Assembly: GCF_012843875.1 (NCBI RefSeq) | Contig: NZ_JABAFY010000007.1 | Coordinates: 23,118-87,117, forward strand | Origin: Desulfovibrio piger | GTDB taxonomy: Bacteria > Desulfobacterota > Desulfovibrionia > Desulfovibrionales > Desulfovibrionaceae | Direction of reading: 5' to 3' | Length of the DNA: 64,000 nucleotides | Shown here: piece after piece, positions 29,726 through 39,241 of the stretch | How the letters are laid out: every line of letters starts with the position of its first letter | Position numbering within the stretch: position 1 is the first letter of the stretch | Made by a program: the position numbers and the translations under genes | Notes under the pieces: model-generated | The model's input: the letters and a program-made list of their open reading frames with translations, nothing else | Database searches by the model: none | Told to the model about the DNA's origin: nothing

Positions 29726-32700
29726 ATGAACGGTCTTTTCGATCCCCGCCGGGAGCATGATGCCTGCGGTGTGGGTTTTGTTGCCTATCTGGACGGCCAG
29801 AGCCGTCATGACGTGATGCACATGGCCCTGGGTGCCATGACCCGCATGGCCCATCGTGGCGGCGGTGACGGCAGGAACGGTGACGGCGCCGGTATCCTCT
29901 TCCCTCTGCCGCGCGATTTCTTCCTGCGCCAGTGGCCCGCGTTGTCGGTCTGCGCCGCCCCCTGGGCCGTGGCCCAGCTTTTCCTGCCCCGGGATGCGGC
30001 GCTACGGGCACTGTGCCTGCAGCGCTTCCGCGAGATCTTCACGGCCTGCGGTCTGCGCGTGGAAGACGAGCGTGACGTCCCTGTGCGCGAAGACGTGCTG
30101 GCTCCCGCCGCCCGTCAGACCATGCCCGGCTTTTTGCAGCTGCTCGTCCTGCCGGATACCAGCTCCCCCGAAGCCGCCGAGCTCCATGATCCCGAAGCCC
30201 TTGAACGCCGCCTGTTCCTTGCCCGGCACATGGCCGAGAACCTGATCTGGAAGGAGCTGCGCCGGCAGGGACAGGACACCCGCCTGTTCTATGTGGCCAG
30301 CTGCTCCTGCCGGAGCATCGTCTACAAGGGCATGCTCCCCGGCTCCCGGCTGGGCGAATTCTATACCGATCTGACGGACGAGGACTGCGCCGCGCCTTTT
30401 GCCGTGTTCCACGAACGTTTTTCCACCAACACCCTGCCTTCGTGGCCCCTGGCCCAGCCCTTCCGCCTGGCCGCCCATAACGGCGAGATCAACACCCTGC
30501 GCGGCAACGCGGCCCACATGGGCGTGCGCGAGGCCGTGCTCGCCTCGCCCCTGCTGGGAGCACATCTGAAGGACGCCCTGCCGGTCATCAATCCCGATAC
30601 CTCGGATTCCGGGACCCTGGACAACGTGCTGGAGCTGCTGGTCCGCGCAGGCTACACCCTGCCCCACGCCCTGATGATGATGGTCCCCGAACCCTTCGGG
30701 CCCACCTTCGTCATGGGCGACAACAAGCGAGCCTTCTACGAATATCACTCGTCCCTCATGGAACCTTGGGACGGCCCCACCTGCCTCGTCTTCACCGACG
30801 GCTGGCGGCGCGTGGGCGCCATGCTCGACCGCAACGGCCTGCGCCCCTGCCGCTGGAGCGTCTCCCGGGACGGCCTGATGGTGCTCGGCTCGGAAAGCGG
30901 CCTTGTGGACGTGCCTGAAGAGGACATCATCCAGCGCGGTCAGCTCCAGCCCCGGCGCATGATCCTGGCGGACGTGGAACACCACCGCATCGCGCCTGAT
31001 GCGGAGATCAAGGGGCAGGTCATACGCTCCCAGCCCTGGCGCCGCTGGCTCCAGAAGCACGCCGTGCGCCTTGAGACCCTGAACGGCATGGGCGAAGAAT
31101 GCGATGCCGCGCACGCCCTGCCGCCGCTGGACCGCCGTCTGCGTCAGGCCGGTTGCGACAGCACATGGCAGCGTCAGGTCCTCGTGCCCATGGCCGAGAA
31201 CGCCCAGGAGCCCGTCTGCTCCATGGGGACGGACAAGCCCCTGCCCTGCCTCAGCGACGAGCCGCAATCCCTGTTCCGCTGGTTCAAGCAGCGTTTCGCC
31301 CAGGTGACCAACCCGCCCATCGACCCCTACCGGGAACAGTTGTCCATGTCGCTCATGGGCCATGCCGGACGTGCGGGCAACATCCTGGAACCGGGCCCCG
31401 AAAGCTGCGCTGTCCTGCGCCTGCCCCATCCTTTCCTCACCACGGACGACATGCGCCGGATCCGGGCCTCGCGGCGTCTCGCCGTCCGGGCCGCCACCCT
31501 TGACGCCACCTTCCCGGCCCACGGCGACGGAGAAGCTCTACGCGCGGCCCTCGATCGCCTGTTCGCTGACGCCGAGGCTGCCATCGCCCAAGGGGCCACC
31601 ATCCTGGTGGTGAGCGATACGGCCATGACGGCGGACAAGGCGCCCATCCCCGCCCTGCTGGCCTGCGCGGGCCTGCACCATCATCTCATCCGTGCCGGGC
31701 TTCGCCATGCCTGCGGCATCATCGCGGAAAGCGGCGAAGCCTGCGAGGTCATCCACATGGCGCAGCTCATCGGCTACGGCGTCAATGCCGTCTGCCCGCA
31801 CGCGGCCCTGGATGCCGTCCGCCGCATGGCCCGGGAAGGCCACCTGAGCACGGACGCCGGGCCTCTTGACGAAGAAGACGCGCAGGAACGCTATATCAAC
31901 GCCCTGAAGAAGGGCCTGCTCAAGGCCTTTGCCCGTCTGGGCATCTCCACCCTGCGATCTTTCCGCGGCTCGCAGCCCTTTGAGGCCCTAGGACTGTCAC
32001 AGGATGTCATCGACCGTTATTTCACGGGCACGCCCTGCTCCATCAGCGGCATCGGTCTGGAGACCCTGGCCCGCGATGCCGCCCTGCGTCACGCGCAGGC
32101 CTGGGACGATGCCGATACCACCGCTGCCGCCCCTGCGGCGCGTCTCTGGAGCCCCCGTACCGTGAGCGCCCTGCATACGGCCGTCAATGAAGACACGGAC
32201 GGACAGGCTCCCTCCCCGGCCTGGCAGACCTTCTCCAGCCTTTGCAACGAACAGGAAGCCCAGGGCTTCACGCTGCGCTCCCTGCTGGAGATCGCGCCCG
32301 ACCCGGCCCGCGCCCCCGTCCCTCTGGACGATGTTGAGCCGGAAGAGGCCATCCTGCGGCACTTCGTCGGTGCGGCCATCTCCTATGGCGCCATCAGTGA
32401 CGAAGCCCACCGCACCCTGGCCGAAGGCTGCAATGCCTGCGGCGTGCCCTCCAACTGCGGTGAAGGCGGCGAGGATCCGGCCCGCAACACGCCCCGGACG
32501 GACGCGGACGGCCGTCGTCATGACGCGCGCTCCCGCATCCGCCAGATCGCTTCGGGCCGCTTTGGCGTCACGGCGGAATATCTTGCCCATGCGGAAGAGA
32601 TCCAGATCAAGGCGGCCCAGGGTGCCAAGCCCGGTGAAGGCGGCCAGTTGCCCGCCTACAAGGTCACGGTGGACATCGCCCGTGTCCGTGCCACCATGCC

Positions 32701-34306
32701 CGGGGTCTCCCTGGTCTCCCCGCCGCCGCATCACGACATCTACTCCATCGAGGATCTGGCGCAGCTCATCTACGACCTCCGTCACCTCAATCCTTCGGCC
32801 CGCATCTCCGTCAAGCTGGTGGCCGAAAGCGGTGTCGGGACCATCGCGGTGGGTGTGGCCAAGGCCGGTGCGGACTGCGTGGTCATCTCCGGCCATGACG
32901 GCGGCACCGGTGCCAGCCCCCATTCCGCCATCCACTATGTGGGCCTGCCGTGGGAATCCGGTCTGGCCGAGGCGCATCAGGCGCTGGTGACCTGCGGCAT
33001 GCGCCGGCGGGTGTCCCTCCAGACCGACGGTCTGCTGCGCACCGGGCGCGACGTGCTCGTGGCTGCCCTGCTGGGCGCCGAGGAATTCGCCTTCGGGACG
33101 GCGCTGATGGTCAGCATGGGCTGCGTCATGTGCCGCAACTGCATGAAGGGCCGCTGCCCGGCGGGCATCGCCACCCAGGACGAAAAGCTGCGTGCCCGCT
33201 TCAAGGGCCGCCCCGAACATGTGGAACGTTTCCTGCGCCTGCTGGCCGGGGACGTGCGCCGTGAACTGGCCGCCCTGGGCTTCCGCTCCCTGAACGAAGC
33301 CGTCGGCCATGCCGATCTGCTGGCACAGCGTACGGATATCACGGGCCGGGCGGCCTCCCTCGACCTCTCGCGCCTGCTCTGGACGCCTGACGCGGCCTGC
33401 GAACACCATGCCGGGGGCTTCCCCCGTGTCTGTGAACCCACGGCCCTGGAACAGGACCTCGATCAGGCCGCCGAACCCGTACTGGCGGGCCAGTGCGACC
33501 ATCTGCGCATCGAGCGGACCATCCGCAATGTGGACCGTGCCGTGGGCGCGCGCCTTTCCGGCAGCATCGTCCTGCGTCAAGGGGCCGCCGGTCTGCCCCA
33601 GGACAGCCTGCACCTCCACTTCCACGGTCAGGCCGGGCAAAGCCTCGGGGCCTTCCTGGCCCCCGGCGTGACCCTTGAGGTGGAAGGCAGCGTCAATGAC
33701 TACGCGGGCAAGGGCCTTGCCGGCGGCACCATCGTGGTCCACCCCGATACCGGGGCCCGCTTCGTGGCGGCGGAACAGGCCGTGGCCGGCAACGTGGCCC
33801 TGTACGGCGCCACCGCCGGGGAGGCCTACTTCTGCGGCCAGGCCGGGGAACGTTTTGCCGTGCGCAACTCCGGTGCCTGCGCCGTGGTGGAAGGTGTGGG
33901 CGACCACGGCTGCGAATACATGACCGGCGGTACCGTCGTCGTCCTGGGACGCACCGGCTACAACTTCGCCGCAGGCATGAGCGGCGGCACGGCCTTCGTC
34001 TACGATCTGGACGAGCATTTCCAGAACCGCTGCAACATCGAAAGCGTGGATCTGGAATCCGTCTGGCAGGAAGAGGATCAGGACCTGCTGCGCCGCCTGG
34101 TGGAACGGCACGTGGCCTGCACCGGCAGCGCCAAGGCAGCGTCCCTGCTGGCCAACTGGGATGCCGCCCTGCCGCTCTTCGTCAAGGTCATGCCGCTGGA
34201 TTACAAGAACGTGCTCCGCCGTCAGGCGGAAGCCGCCCACGACGCGGAGACCGCCTCCGCCACCGAAGAAGTGTTCCATGCACGAGGAGAGAACGACCAT
34301 GCGTAA
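29726..34306 (+). CDS. gltB: Glutamate synthase large subunit
   Basis: A 1526-residue GOGAT alpha subunit, the length of E. coli GltB. The amidotransferase nucleophile is Cys14 in EHDACGVGF, with a short propeptide before it. The synthase domain has the FMN site and [3Fe-4S] cysteines in GCVMCRNCMKGRCPAG near residue 1133. The C-terminal GXGXG domain runs from about residue 1270. It turns glutamine and 2-oxoglutarate into two glutamates. The partner small subunit gltD is not adjacent, so electrons must come from a subunit encoded elsewhere or ferredoxin. AGGAGTG precedes the ATG; the stop overlaps dapF. Confidence 0.95.
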   Translation: MNGLFDPRREHDACGVGFVAYLDGQSRHDVMHMALGAMTRMAHRGGGDGRNGDGAGILFPLPRDFFLRQWPALSVCAAPWAVAQLFLPRDAALRALCLQRFREIFTACGLRVEDERDVPVREDVLAPAARQTMPGFLQLLVLPDTSSPEAAELHDPEALERRLFLARHMAENLIWKELRRQGQDTRLFYVASCSCRSIVYKGMLPGSRLGEFYTDLTDEDCAAPFAVFHERFSTNTLPSWPLAQPFRLAAHNGEINTLRGNAAHMGVREAVLASPLLGAHLKDALPVINPDTSDSGTLDNVLELLVRAGYTLPHALMMMVPEPFGPTFVMGDNKRAFYEYHSSLMEPWDGPTCLVFTDGWRRVGAMLDRNGLRPCRWSVSRDGLMVLGSESGLVDVPEEDIIQRGQLQPRRMILADVEHHRIAPDAEIKGQVIRSQPWRRWLQKHAVRLETLNGMGEECDAAHALPPLDRRLRQAGCDSTWQRQVLVPMAENAQEPVCSMGTDKPLPCLSDEPQSLFRWFKQRFAQVTNPPIDPYREQLSMSLMGHAGRAGNILEPGPESCAVLRLPHPFLTTDDMRRIRASRRLAVRAATLDATFPAHGDGEALRAALDRLFADAEAAIAQGATILVVSDTAMTADKAPIPALLACAGLHHHLIRAGLRHACGIIAESGEACEVIHMAQLIGYGVNAVCPHAALDAVRRMAREGHLSTDAGPLDEEDAQERYINALKKGLLKAFARLGISTLRSFRGSQPFEALGLSQDVIDRYFTGTPCSISGIGLETLARDAALRHAQAWDDADTTAAAPAARLWSPRTVSALHTAVNEDTDGQAPSPAWQTFSSLCNEQEAQGFTLRSLLEIAPDPARAPVPLDDVEPEEAILRHFVGAAISYGAISDEAHRTLAEGCNACGVPSNCGEGGEDPARNTPRTDADGRRHDARSRIRQIASGRFGVTAEYLAHAEEIQIKAAQGAKPGEGGQLPAYKVTVDIARVRATMPGVSLVSPPPHHDIYSIEDLAQLIYDLRHLNPSARISVKLVAESGVGTIAVGVAKAGADCVVISGHDGGTGASPHSAIHYVGLPWESGLAEAHQALVTCGMRRRVSLQTDGLLRTGRDVLVAALLGAEEFAFGTALMVSMGCVMCRNCMKGRCPAGIATQDEKLRARFKGRPEHVERFLRLLAGDVRRELAALGFRSLNEAVGHADLLAQRTDITGRAASLDLSRLLWTPDAACEHHAGGFPRVCEPTALEQDLDQAAEPVLAGQCDHLRIERTIRNVDRAVGARLSGSIVLRQGAAGLPQDSLHLHFHGQAGQSLGAFLAPGVTLEVEGSVNDYAGKGLAGGTIVVHPDTGARFVAAEQAVAGNVALYGATAGEAYFCGQAGERFAVRNSGACAVVEGVGDHGCEYMTGGTVVVLGRTGYNFAAGMSGGTAFVYDLDEHFQNRCNIESVDLESVWQEEDQDLLRRLVERHVACTGSAKAASLLANWDAALPLFVKVMPLDYKNVLRRQAEAAHDAETASATEEVFHARGENDHA

Positions 34307-35198
34307 GATCGCCTTCACCAAGATGGAAGGCTGCGGCAACGATTACGTCTATCTTGACGGATTTTCGGAAGATCTGCGGCTCGCGGAAGGGGACATCCCC
34401 TCGCTGGCCCGTGCCGTCAGCGACAGGCATTACGGTGTGGGCTCCGACGGGCTGGTGCTCATCCTGCCGCCCACCTCACCGGACAGTGCCGACCTGCGCA
34501 TGCGCATGTTCAATGCCGACGGCAGTGAAGCCGAGATGTGCGGCAACGCTTCCCGCTGCGTGGGACGCTTTGCCTGGGAGCATGCCCTGACCGACAGGCC
34601 CGTCATCCGCCTGGAGACCCTGGCCGGGGTCAAGCTCCTGCAGCGGGTGGACGATGCCGGGGGCTGCCCCTCCCGTGTCTGTGTGGACATGGGCACGCCG
34701 GAACTGGCCCGGCAGCGCATCCCCGTCCGCCCCGACACGACATCGGATCCCGAAAGCCCGTGCATCGGCCAGCCCATCCGGGTGCTGGATCGAGAATGGG
34801 CCGTGACCTGCGTGTCCATGGGCAATCCTCATGCCGTGGTCTTCGTGGACGATGTGGACAGTCTGGATCTGCCTGTGGTGGGCCCGGCCTTCGAACACCA
34901 CCCCTGGTTCCCCAGCCGCACCAATACCGAATTCGTGCAGCTTATGGACGCGGGACATGTACGCATGCGCGTCTGGGAACGGGGTGCCGGAGAGACCCTG
35001 GCCTGCGGTACCGGCGCCTGTGCCGTGGCCGTGGCCTGCCATCTGACCGGAAGTACGGGAAGGGACGTGGCGGTGCAGTTGCGCGGCGGCACGCTGGACA
35101 TCCGCTGGGATGAACGGACGGGGCACGTCCTGATGACCGGCCCGGCCCGCACCGTTTTTTCTGGAGAATACAGCCCTGCCCAGGGACAGGAGGACTAG
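34299..35198 (+). CDS. dapF: Diaminopimelate epimerase
   Basis: A 299-residue epimerase. Both catalytic cysteine motifs are visible, [14 protein letters not shown] and [13 protein letters not shown], as is the N-terminal [12 protein letters not shown]. It converts LL- to meso-diaminopimelate for lysine and peptidoglycan. GAGGAGAG lies seven bases before the ATG at 34299, which overlaps the end of gltB by eight bases; an earlier ATG at 34278 is in frame but has a worse site. Two bases separate it from dapL, so gltB-dapF-dapL is tightly coupled. Confidence 0.95.
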   Translation: MRKIAFTKMEGCGNDYVYLDGFSEDLRLAEGDIPSLARAVSDRHYGVGSDGLVLILPPTSPDSADLRMRMFNADGSEAEMCGNASRCVGRFAWEHALTDRPVIRLETLAGVKLLQRVDDAGGCPSRVCVDMGTPELARQRIPVRPDTTSDPESPCIGQPIRVLDREWAVTCVSMGNPHAVVFVDDVDSLDLPVVGPAFEHHPWFPSRTNTEFVQLMDAGHVRMRVWERGAGETLACGTGACAVAVACHLTGSTGRDVAVQLRGGTLDIRWDERTGHVLMTGPARTVFSGEYSPAQGQED

Positions 35199-35200
35199 CC

Positions 35201-36436
35201 ATGATCCGCAGCAACGAACATTACGCCGGACTGCCCGGCGCCTATCTTTTCGCCACGGTGGCCGCCAAGGTCCGCGCGCACCGGGAACAGCATCCCGCCC
35301 TGCCCGTCATCAGCCTGGGTATCGGCGACGTGACCCGCCCCCTGCCGCCCGCCGTCATCACGGCCCTGCATTCGGCAGTGGACGAGATGGCCTCGTCCGC
35401 CTCCTTCAAGGGGTACGGCCCGGAACAGGGCTATGATTTCCTGCGCGAGGCCATCGCCGCGCATGACTACCGGGCCCACGGTGTGCAGATGGACGCCGCG
35501 GACATCTTCATCAGCGACGGTTCCAAGTGCGACGTGGCCAACATCCAGGAACTGTTCTCCCTGTCCTGCCGCGTAGCGGTCACCGACCCCGTCTATCCCG
35601 TCTATGTGGATTCCAATGCCATGGCAGGCCGCGCGGGCCGGTGGACGGGCGAGCGCTGGAGCGACCTCATCTACCTGCCCTGCACGGAAGCCAACGACTT
35701 CGTGCCGGACTTTCCCGACGCGGTGCCCGACATCATCTATCTTTGCTATCCCAACAATCCCACGGGCACGGTGCTGCACAGGGATGCTCTGGCTGCCTGG
35801 GTGGACTATGCCCGCCGCCATGGGGCCCTCATCATCTATGATGCGGCCTACGAAGCCTTCATCAAGGATACGGACAGCGAGGTGCCGCACAGCATCTTCG
35901 AGATCCCCGGCGCCGAAGAAGTGGCCGTGGAGTGCCGCTCCTTCTCCAAGACGGCGGGATTCACGGGCCTGCGCTGCGCCTTCACCACCATCCCGGCCGC
36001 GGTGACCATCCCCGGCCCGGACGGTTCCCGCGTCCGCCTGCAGGACATGTGGAAGCGCCGCCAGAGCACCAAGTACAACGGCTGTCCCTACATCGTGCAG
36101 CGTGCCGCCGAGGCCGTCTACAGCCCAGAGGGGCAGGAACAGGTACGCGCCACCATCGCGGCCTACATGGCCAATGCGGCCCGTATCCGTTCCGGCATCG
36201 AGGGCATGGGCCTTTCCTGCTACGGCGGCATCCATGCCCCCTATATCTGGGTGAAGACGCCTGACGGCATGGGTTCCTGGGAGTTCTTCGACCTTCTGCT
36301 CTCCCGCACTTTCCTGGTCTGCACCCCCGGTGCGGGCTTTGGGCCCAGCGGCGAAGGCTATGTACGCTTCACCGCTTTCGGCAGTGAGGAGGATACCACC
36401 GAGGCCCTGGAACGTTTGCAGGGACTGAGCTTGTAA
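35201..36436 (+). CDS. dapL: LL-diaminopimelate aminotransferase
   Basis: A 411-residue fold-type I PLP enzyme. [31 protein letters not shown] and [11 protein letters not shown] are DapL blocks, and the PLP lysine lies in [14 protein letters not shown]. It transfers an amino group from glutamate to tetrahydrodipicolinate, giving LL-DAP in one step and bypassing DapD/C/E. That directly spends the glutamate made by GltB, which explains the operon. Found in Desulfovibrio, chlamydiae, cyanobacteria and plants. Confidence 0.95.
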   Translation: MIRSNEHYAGLPGAYLFATVAAKVRAHREQHPALPVISLGIGDVTRPLPPAVITALHSAVDEMASSASFKGYGPEQGYDFLREAIAAHDYRAHGVQMDAADIFISDGSKCDVANIQELFSLSCRVAVTDPVYPVYVDSNAMAGRAGRWTGERWSDLIYLPCTEANDFVPDFPDAVPDIIYLCYPNNPTGTVLHRDALAAWVDYARRHGALIIYDAAYEAFIKDTDSEVPHSIFEIPGAEEVAVECRSFSKTAGFTGLRCAFTTIPAAVTIPGPDGSRVRLQDMWKRRQSTKYNGCPYIVQRAAEAVYSPEGQEQVRATIAAYMANAARIRSGIEGMGLSCYGGIHAPYIWVKTPDGMGSWEFFDLLLSRTFLVCTPGAGFGPSGEGYVRFTAFGSEEDTTEALERLQGLSL

Positions 36437-36448
36437 ATCTCATTCGGG

Positions 36449-36485
36449 GGAGGGGCCCTTGCCAACAAAGCGGCAGGGCCCCTCC
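36449..36485. terminator. Strong hairpin after dapL
   Basis: GGAGGGGCCCTTGCC-N8-GGCAGGGCCCCTCC, a nearly perfect 14-bp stem; a T-rich stretch follows 12 bases later. It closes the nitrogen operon. Confidence 0.75.
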
Positions 36486-36541
36486 GCCACACTTTTGTCT
36501 TCTTTTGGAAGGACAGACACTCTTTTCCCCAAGGGCATACC

Positions 36542-36613
36542 GGAGCGCGGGGAAGGCACGAAGCGCTCCCTTATGCAAAGGCCCGCCAGAGCATGACTCC
36601 GGCGGGCCTTTTT
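36542..36613. terminator. Paired hairpins between the convergent dapL and NifA-like genes
   Basis: GGAGCGC-N14-GCGCTCC (36542-36569) is followed by GGCCCGCC-N13-GGCGGGCC with flanking AAA and TTTTT (36577-36613). The second can terminate from either side. Confidence 0.75.
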
Positions 36614-36698
36614 CGTGCTGTAACAGACAAAGAGCGGATGCTGCGGCCATCAAACATGGATGGGAACAGCCTCCGCCCTTCCCAAGCAAATCCTTGCA

Positions 36699-38366
36699 TC
36701 AGTGCTGGCGGAAATCCTTGTAGCTGATGCCATGTTTCTTCATACGCAGGGCCATGACGCGCTCCGTGAGCCCCAGGGCCTGGGCCGCATGCCCCATGTG
36801 CCCCTTGTGCCGGGCAAGGGCATCGGTGATGCAGGCGCGCTCCAGCTCGTCGAGACGATCCTGCAAGGTGCCGGAAGCCGTATACGGCTCCACAGATCCC
36901 TTGTGCGCCTCCGGGCCGAACGGGCAATGCGTACTGTGCAGTTCACGCGGCAGATGCTGGGGCAGGATCAGACCATCCTGACCGACTAGGAGCACGGCCC
37001 GCTCCATGACGTTCTCCAGCTCACGGATATTGCCGGGCCAGGAATAACGTTGCAGCATGTCCATGACGGCCAGCGAGATGCGGATGCCTGAACGTCCGTT
37101 GGCCGCAGCGTACTTGTCTACAAAATAGGCCGCCAGCGGCTGGATGTCGTTCTGCCGTTCGCGCAGGGGCGGCATGTGGATGGGGAACACATTCAGACGG
37201 TAATAGAGGTCGCGGCGGAACGTGCCCTCCTCCACCATGCGGGCCAGGTCCCTGTTGGTGGCCGTGATGATGCGCACGTCCACGGACAGGCTCTCCGTAC
37301 CGCCCAGACGCTCGAAACAACGCTCCTGCAGGACACGCAGCAGCTTGGCCTGCGTCAGCAGGGAAAGTTCCCCCACTTCATCAAGAAAGAGCGTCCCGCC
37401 ATCCGCCAGCTCGAAGCGTCCCTTGCGTATGCCCGAAGCACCGGTAAAAGCTCCCTTCTCATGGCCGAACAGTTCGCTTTCGATGAGGTTTTCCGGCAAG
37501 GCCGCACAGTTCAGCGAGATGAACGGCCCCTTGCTCCGCTTGCCGGCGGAATGGATGGCATGGGCGGCCAGCTCCTTGCCTGTGCCGCTCTCGCCGTACA
37601 GCAGCACCGTCGTCGTGGAAGGCGCCACCTGCGAGATCTGCTCATAGACAAGGCGCATGGCATCGGAATTGCCGACAAAACCGTGCGGGCGCAGCGGCGC
37701 GGACAGAGCGTTGCGCAGGCGCATGTTCTCTTCGATGGCCGCGACGCGCTCGTCCATAACGTTCTGACGCGCCCTGGCCGCATGGGCGATCATGGACGCG
37801 ATGATGGTCAGGATGCGCTCGTCTTCTTCCAGCGTCACGGCATCCGCAAAGACACGGTCCACGGAAAGGGCGCCCAGAACCTCGTCCTCGAATTTGATGG
37901 GCACACAGATGAAGGCGATGGTATCCTTTTGCAGGTCACGGGAACGGGTACGGTTCAAAAAGATGGGGCTGGCCGAAACATTGGAAACGACCATGGGCTG
38001 GCCGCTCTGGATGACGCGCCCCGTGACGCCCTCACCCAGCGCATAATGGCCCCGCCGCTGCTCGGCGGGATTCAGACCGTGGGCCACCTCGATGCGGATC
38101 TCGCCGGTATGGGGAGACACGAGGGTGATCATGCCCCGCATCATGTGCAGGTGCTGCGCCATCAGAGAGAGCGTCGCCTCCAGGCTGTGGCTGATGTCGC
38201 GGGAATGGTCGATGACCTGGGAAAGGTCGAACAGCAGTCGCAGCTCGCTGCCCGTTTCACGTACGCGCTGCCGATGCGACGGCAGCACAGGAGATGTGGA
38301 GGGAGCCGCCCCTTTCTGATCAGGGGCGGAAGGATCCGTCGATGGCGTCTCTTGGTGTCGTTTCAT
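36699..38366 (-). CDS. NifA-like sigma-54 activator (GAF, AAA+, Fis-HTH)
   Basis: A 555-residue enhancer-binding protein. Residues about 45-205 form a GAF domain ([42 protein letters not shown]). The AAA+ domain has Walker A GESGTGKE, the sigma-54 contact GAFTGA intact (EKGAFTGA), Walker [13 protein letters not shown], and the R-finger region. A Fis-type helix-turn-helix ([24 protein letters not shown]) ends the protein. The domain order and sequence are those of NifA, but no nif genes are in the window. It faces the amtB-dapL unit, which has a sigma-54 promoter and paired palindromes, so it is the obvious candidate activator. Start chosen at MKRHQET after GGGGAG; earlier in-frame starts exist. 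Confidence 0.85.
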   Translation of the reverse strand: MKRHQETPSTDPSAPDQKGAAPSTSPVLPSHRQRVRETGSELRLLFDLSQVIDHSRDISHSLEATLSLMAQHLHMMRGMITLVSPHTGEIRIEVAHGLNPAEQRRGHYALGEGVTGRVIQSGQPMVVSNVSASPIFLNRTRSRDLQKDTIAFICVPIKFEDEVLGALSVDRVFADAVTLEEDERILTIIASMIAHAARARQNVMDERVAAIEENMRLRNALSAPLRPHGFVGNSDAMRLVYEQISQVAPSTTTVLLYGESGTGKELAAHAIHSAGKRSKGPFISLNCAALPENLIESELFGHEKGAFTGASGIRKGRFELADGGTLFLDEVGELSLLTQAKLLRVLQERCFERLGGTESLSVDVRIITATNRDLARMVEEGTFRRDLYYRLNVFPIHMPPLRERQNDIQPLAAYFVDKYAAANGRSGIRISLAVMDMLQRYSWPGNIRELENVMERAVLLVGQDGLILPQHLPRELHSTHCPFGPEAHKGSVEPYTASGTLQDRLDELERACITDALARHKGHMGHAAQALGLTERVMALRMKKHGISYKDFRQH

Positions 38367-38637
38367 GCGCAGGGCTCCCCTTTCCGGCTGCCTGCGGACA
38401 TCCCGGCACGCCTCCAGCTTTTGGAGATCGGCCATCTCTCCTTTCCCGGCATCCGGCACCGGAAGCGGCACGCAAAACAGGATACCCAAGGGGCCTGCGC
38501 TCCATGTCATGGAAGAGGACACACCGGAGCCATGCGGGAAAGATGTCCGTACCGGGAATGATGCGGCAGTACGGGCAGAACCCCGAAAGATACCGGCCCG
38601 TGGCATCCCGGGGCCCTGAAACAAGGCATTGAAAATA

Positions 38638-38672
38638 CAAAAAAAGCGGCCGGCCATAACAGCCAACCGCTT
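38638..38672 (-). terminator. Terminator of the second tRNA-Arg gene
   Basis: On the minus strand AGCGG-TT-GGC...GCC-GG-CCGCT is followed by seven T residues. Confidence 0.85.
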
Positions 38673-38682
38673 ATTTTTGTGA

Positions 38683-38759
38683 TGGTGCGCCCGAAGAGAT
38701 TCGAACTCCTGGCCTACAGGTTCGTAGCCTGTTGCTCTATCCAGCTGAGCTACGAGCGC
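38683..38759 (-). tRNA. tRNA-Arg (anticodon ACG), second identical copy
   Basis: All 77 bases, including the encoded CCA, equal those of the tRNA at 23207-23283. Same strand, own promoter and terminator; the flanks differ. Confidence 0.97.
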
Positions 38760-38768
38760 ATGTTTGAA

Positions 38769-38797
38769 ATATTACGTTACCCGGCTGTGTCCGTCAA
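38769..38797 (-). promoter_or_regulatory. Promoter of the second tRNA-Arg gene
   Basis: On the minus strand TTGACG and TAATAT with 17-base spacing. Confidence 0.75.
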
Positions 38798-38827
38798 GCA
38801 AAAATGACGGTGACCGGTGCAGCCGCA

Positions 38828-39097
38828 CTACTGAGCGTCGATAGCGTTGACGGCGCGAGACAGGCGGGACAGCTTGCGGGCAGCCTTCTTCCAGTGCATG
38901 GCGCCCTTGCCGGCGGCCTTGGCCAGCACGGAAGCGGCAACAGTCAGAGCGCTGCTGGCCTGTTCCTTATCGTTGCCGGTGATGGCGGCGCGCACAGCCT
39001 TGACGGCGTTCTTCACGCGGGTACGGGCAGCGCGGTTGCGGGCGGCGTGTTTCAGGCTCTGCTTATGACGCTTGATGGCAGACTTATGGTTAGCCAC
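38828..39097 (-). CDS. rpsT: Ribosomal protein S20
   Basis: An 89-residue very basic protein with the S20 pattern: [21 protein letters not shown] at its N terminus (quoted in part), alanine-rich helices, and the ending [14 protein letters not shown]. It binds 16S rRNA in the small subunit. GGAGGAAT precedes the ATG. It is a single-gene unit with its own promoter. Confidence 0.97.
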   Translation of the reverse strand: MANHKSAIKRHKQSLKHAARNRAARTRVKNAVKAVRAAITGNDKEQASSALTVAASVLAKAAGKGAMHWKKAARKLSRLSRAVNAIDAQ

Positions 39098-39156
39098 GGT
39101 ATTCCTCCGATATTTTGGCCTGCAATGCAGGTATAGTGCCTTCGTGTGAAGACGGA

Positions 39157-39185
39157 TTTTTAGCAGAGCATGGCATATCTGTCAA
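39157..39185 (-). promoter_or_regulatory. rpsT promoter
   Basis: On the minus strand TTGACA and TAAAAA are 17 bases apart, about 60 bases before rpsT. Confidence 0.75.
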
Positions 39186-39214
39186 GCTCTGCGGCCATAT
39201 TGGCGCATTTTCAT

Positions 39215-39235
39215 GCAAGGGGCAGCGCCCCTTGC
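39215..39235 (-). terminator. Hairpin after glyS
   Basis: On the minus strand GCAAGGGGC-GCT-GCCCCTTGC, a perfect 9-bp stem a few bases after the glyS stop; no T-run, so it may be leaky. Confidence 0.6.
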
Positions 39236-39241
39236 CACATT

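Noticed and set aside
31997..34339. 780-codon open frame antisense to gltB
   Set aside because: Same shadow pattern; no domain recognised and it covers the essential C-terminal half of GltB.
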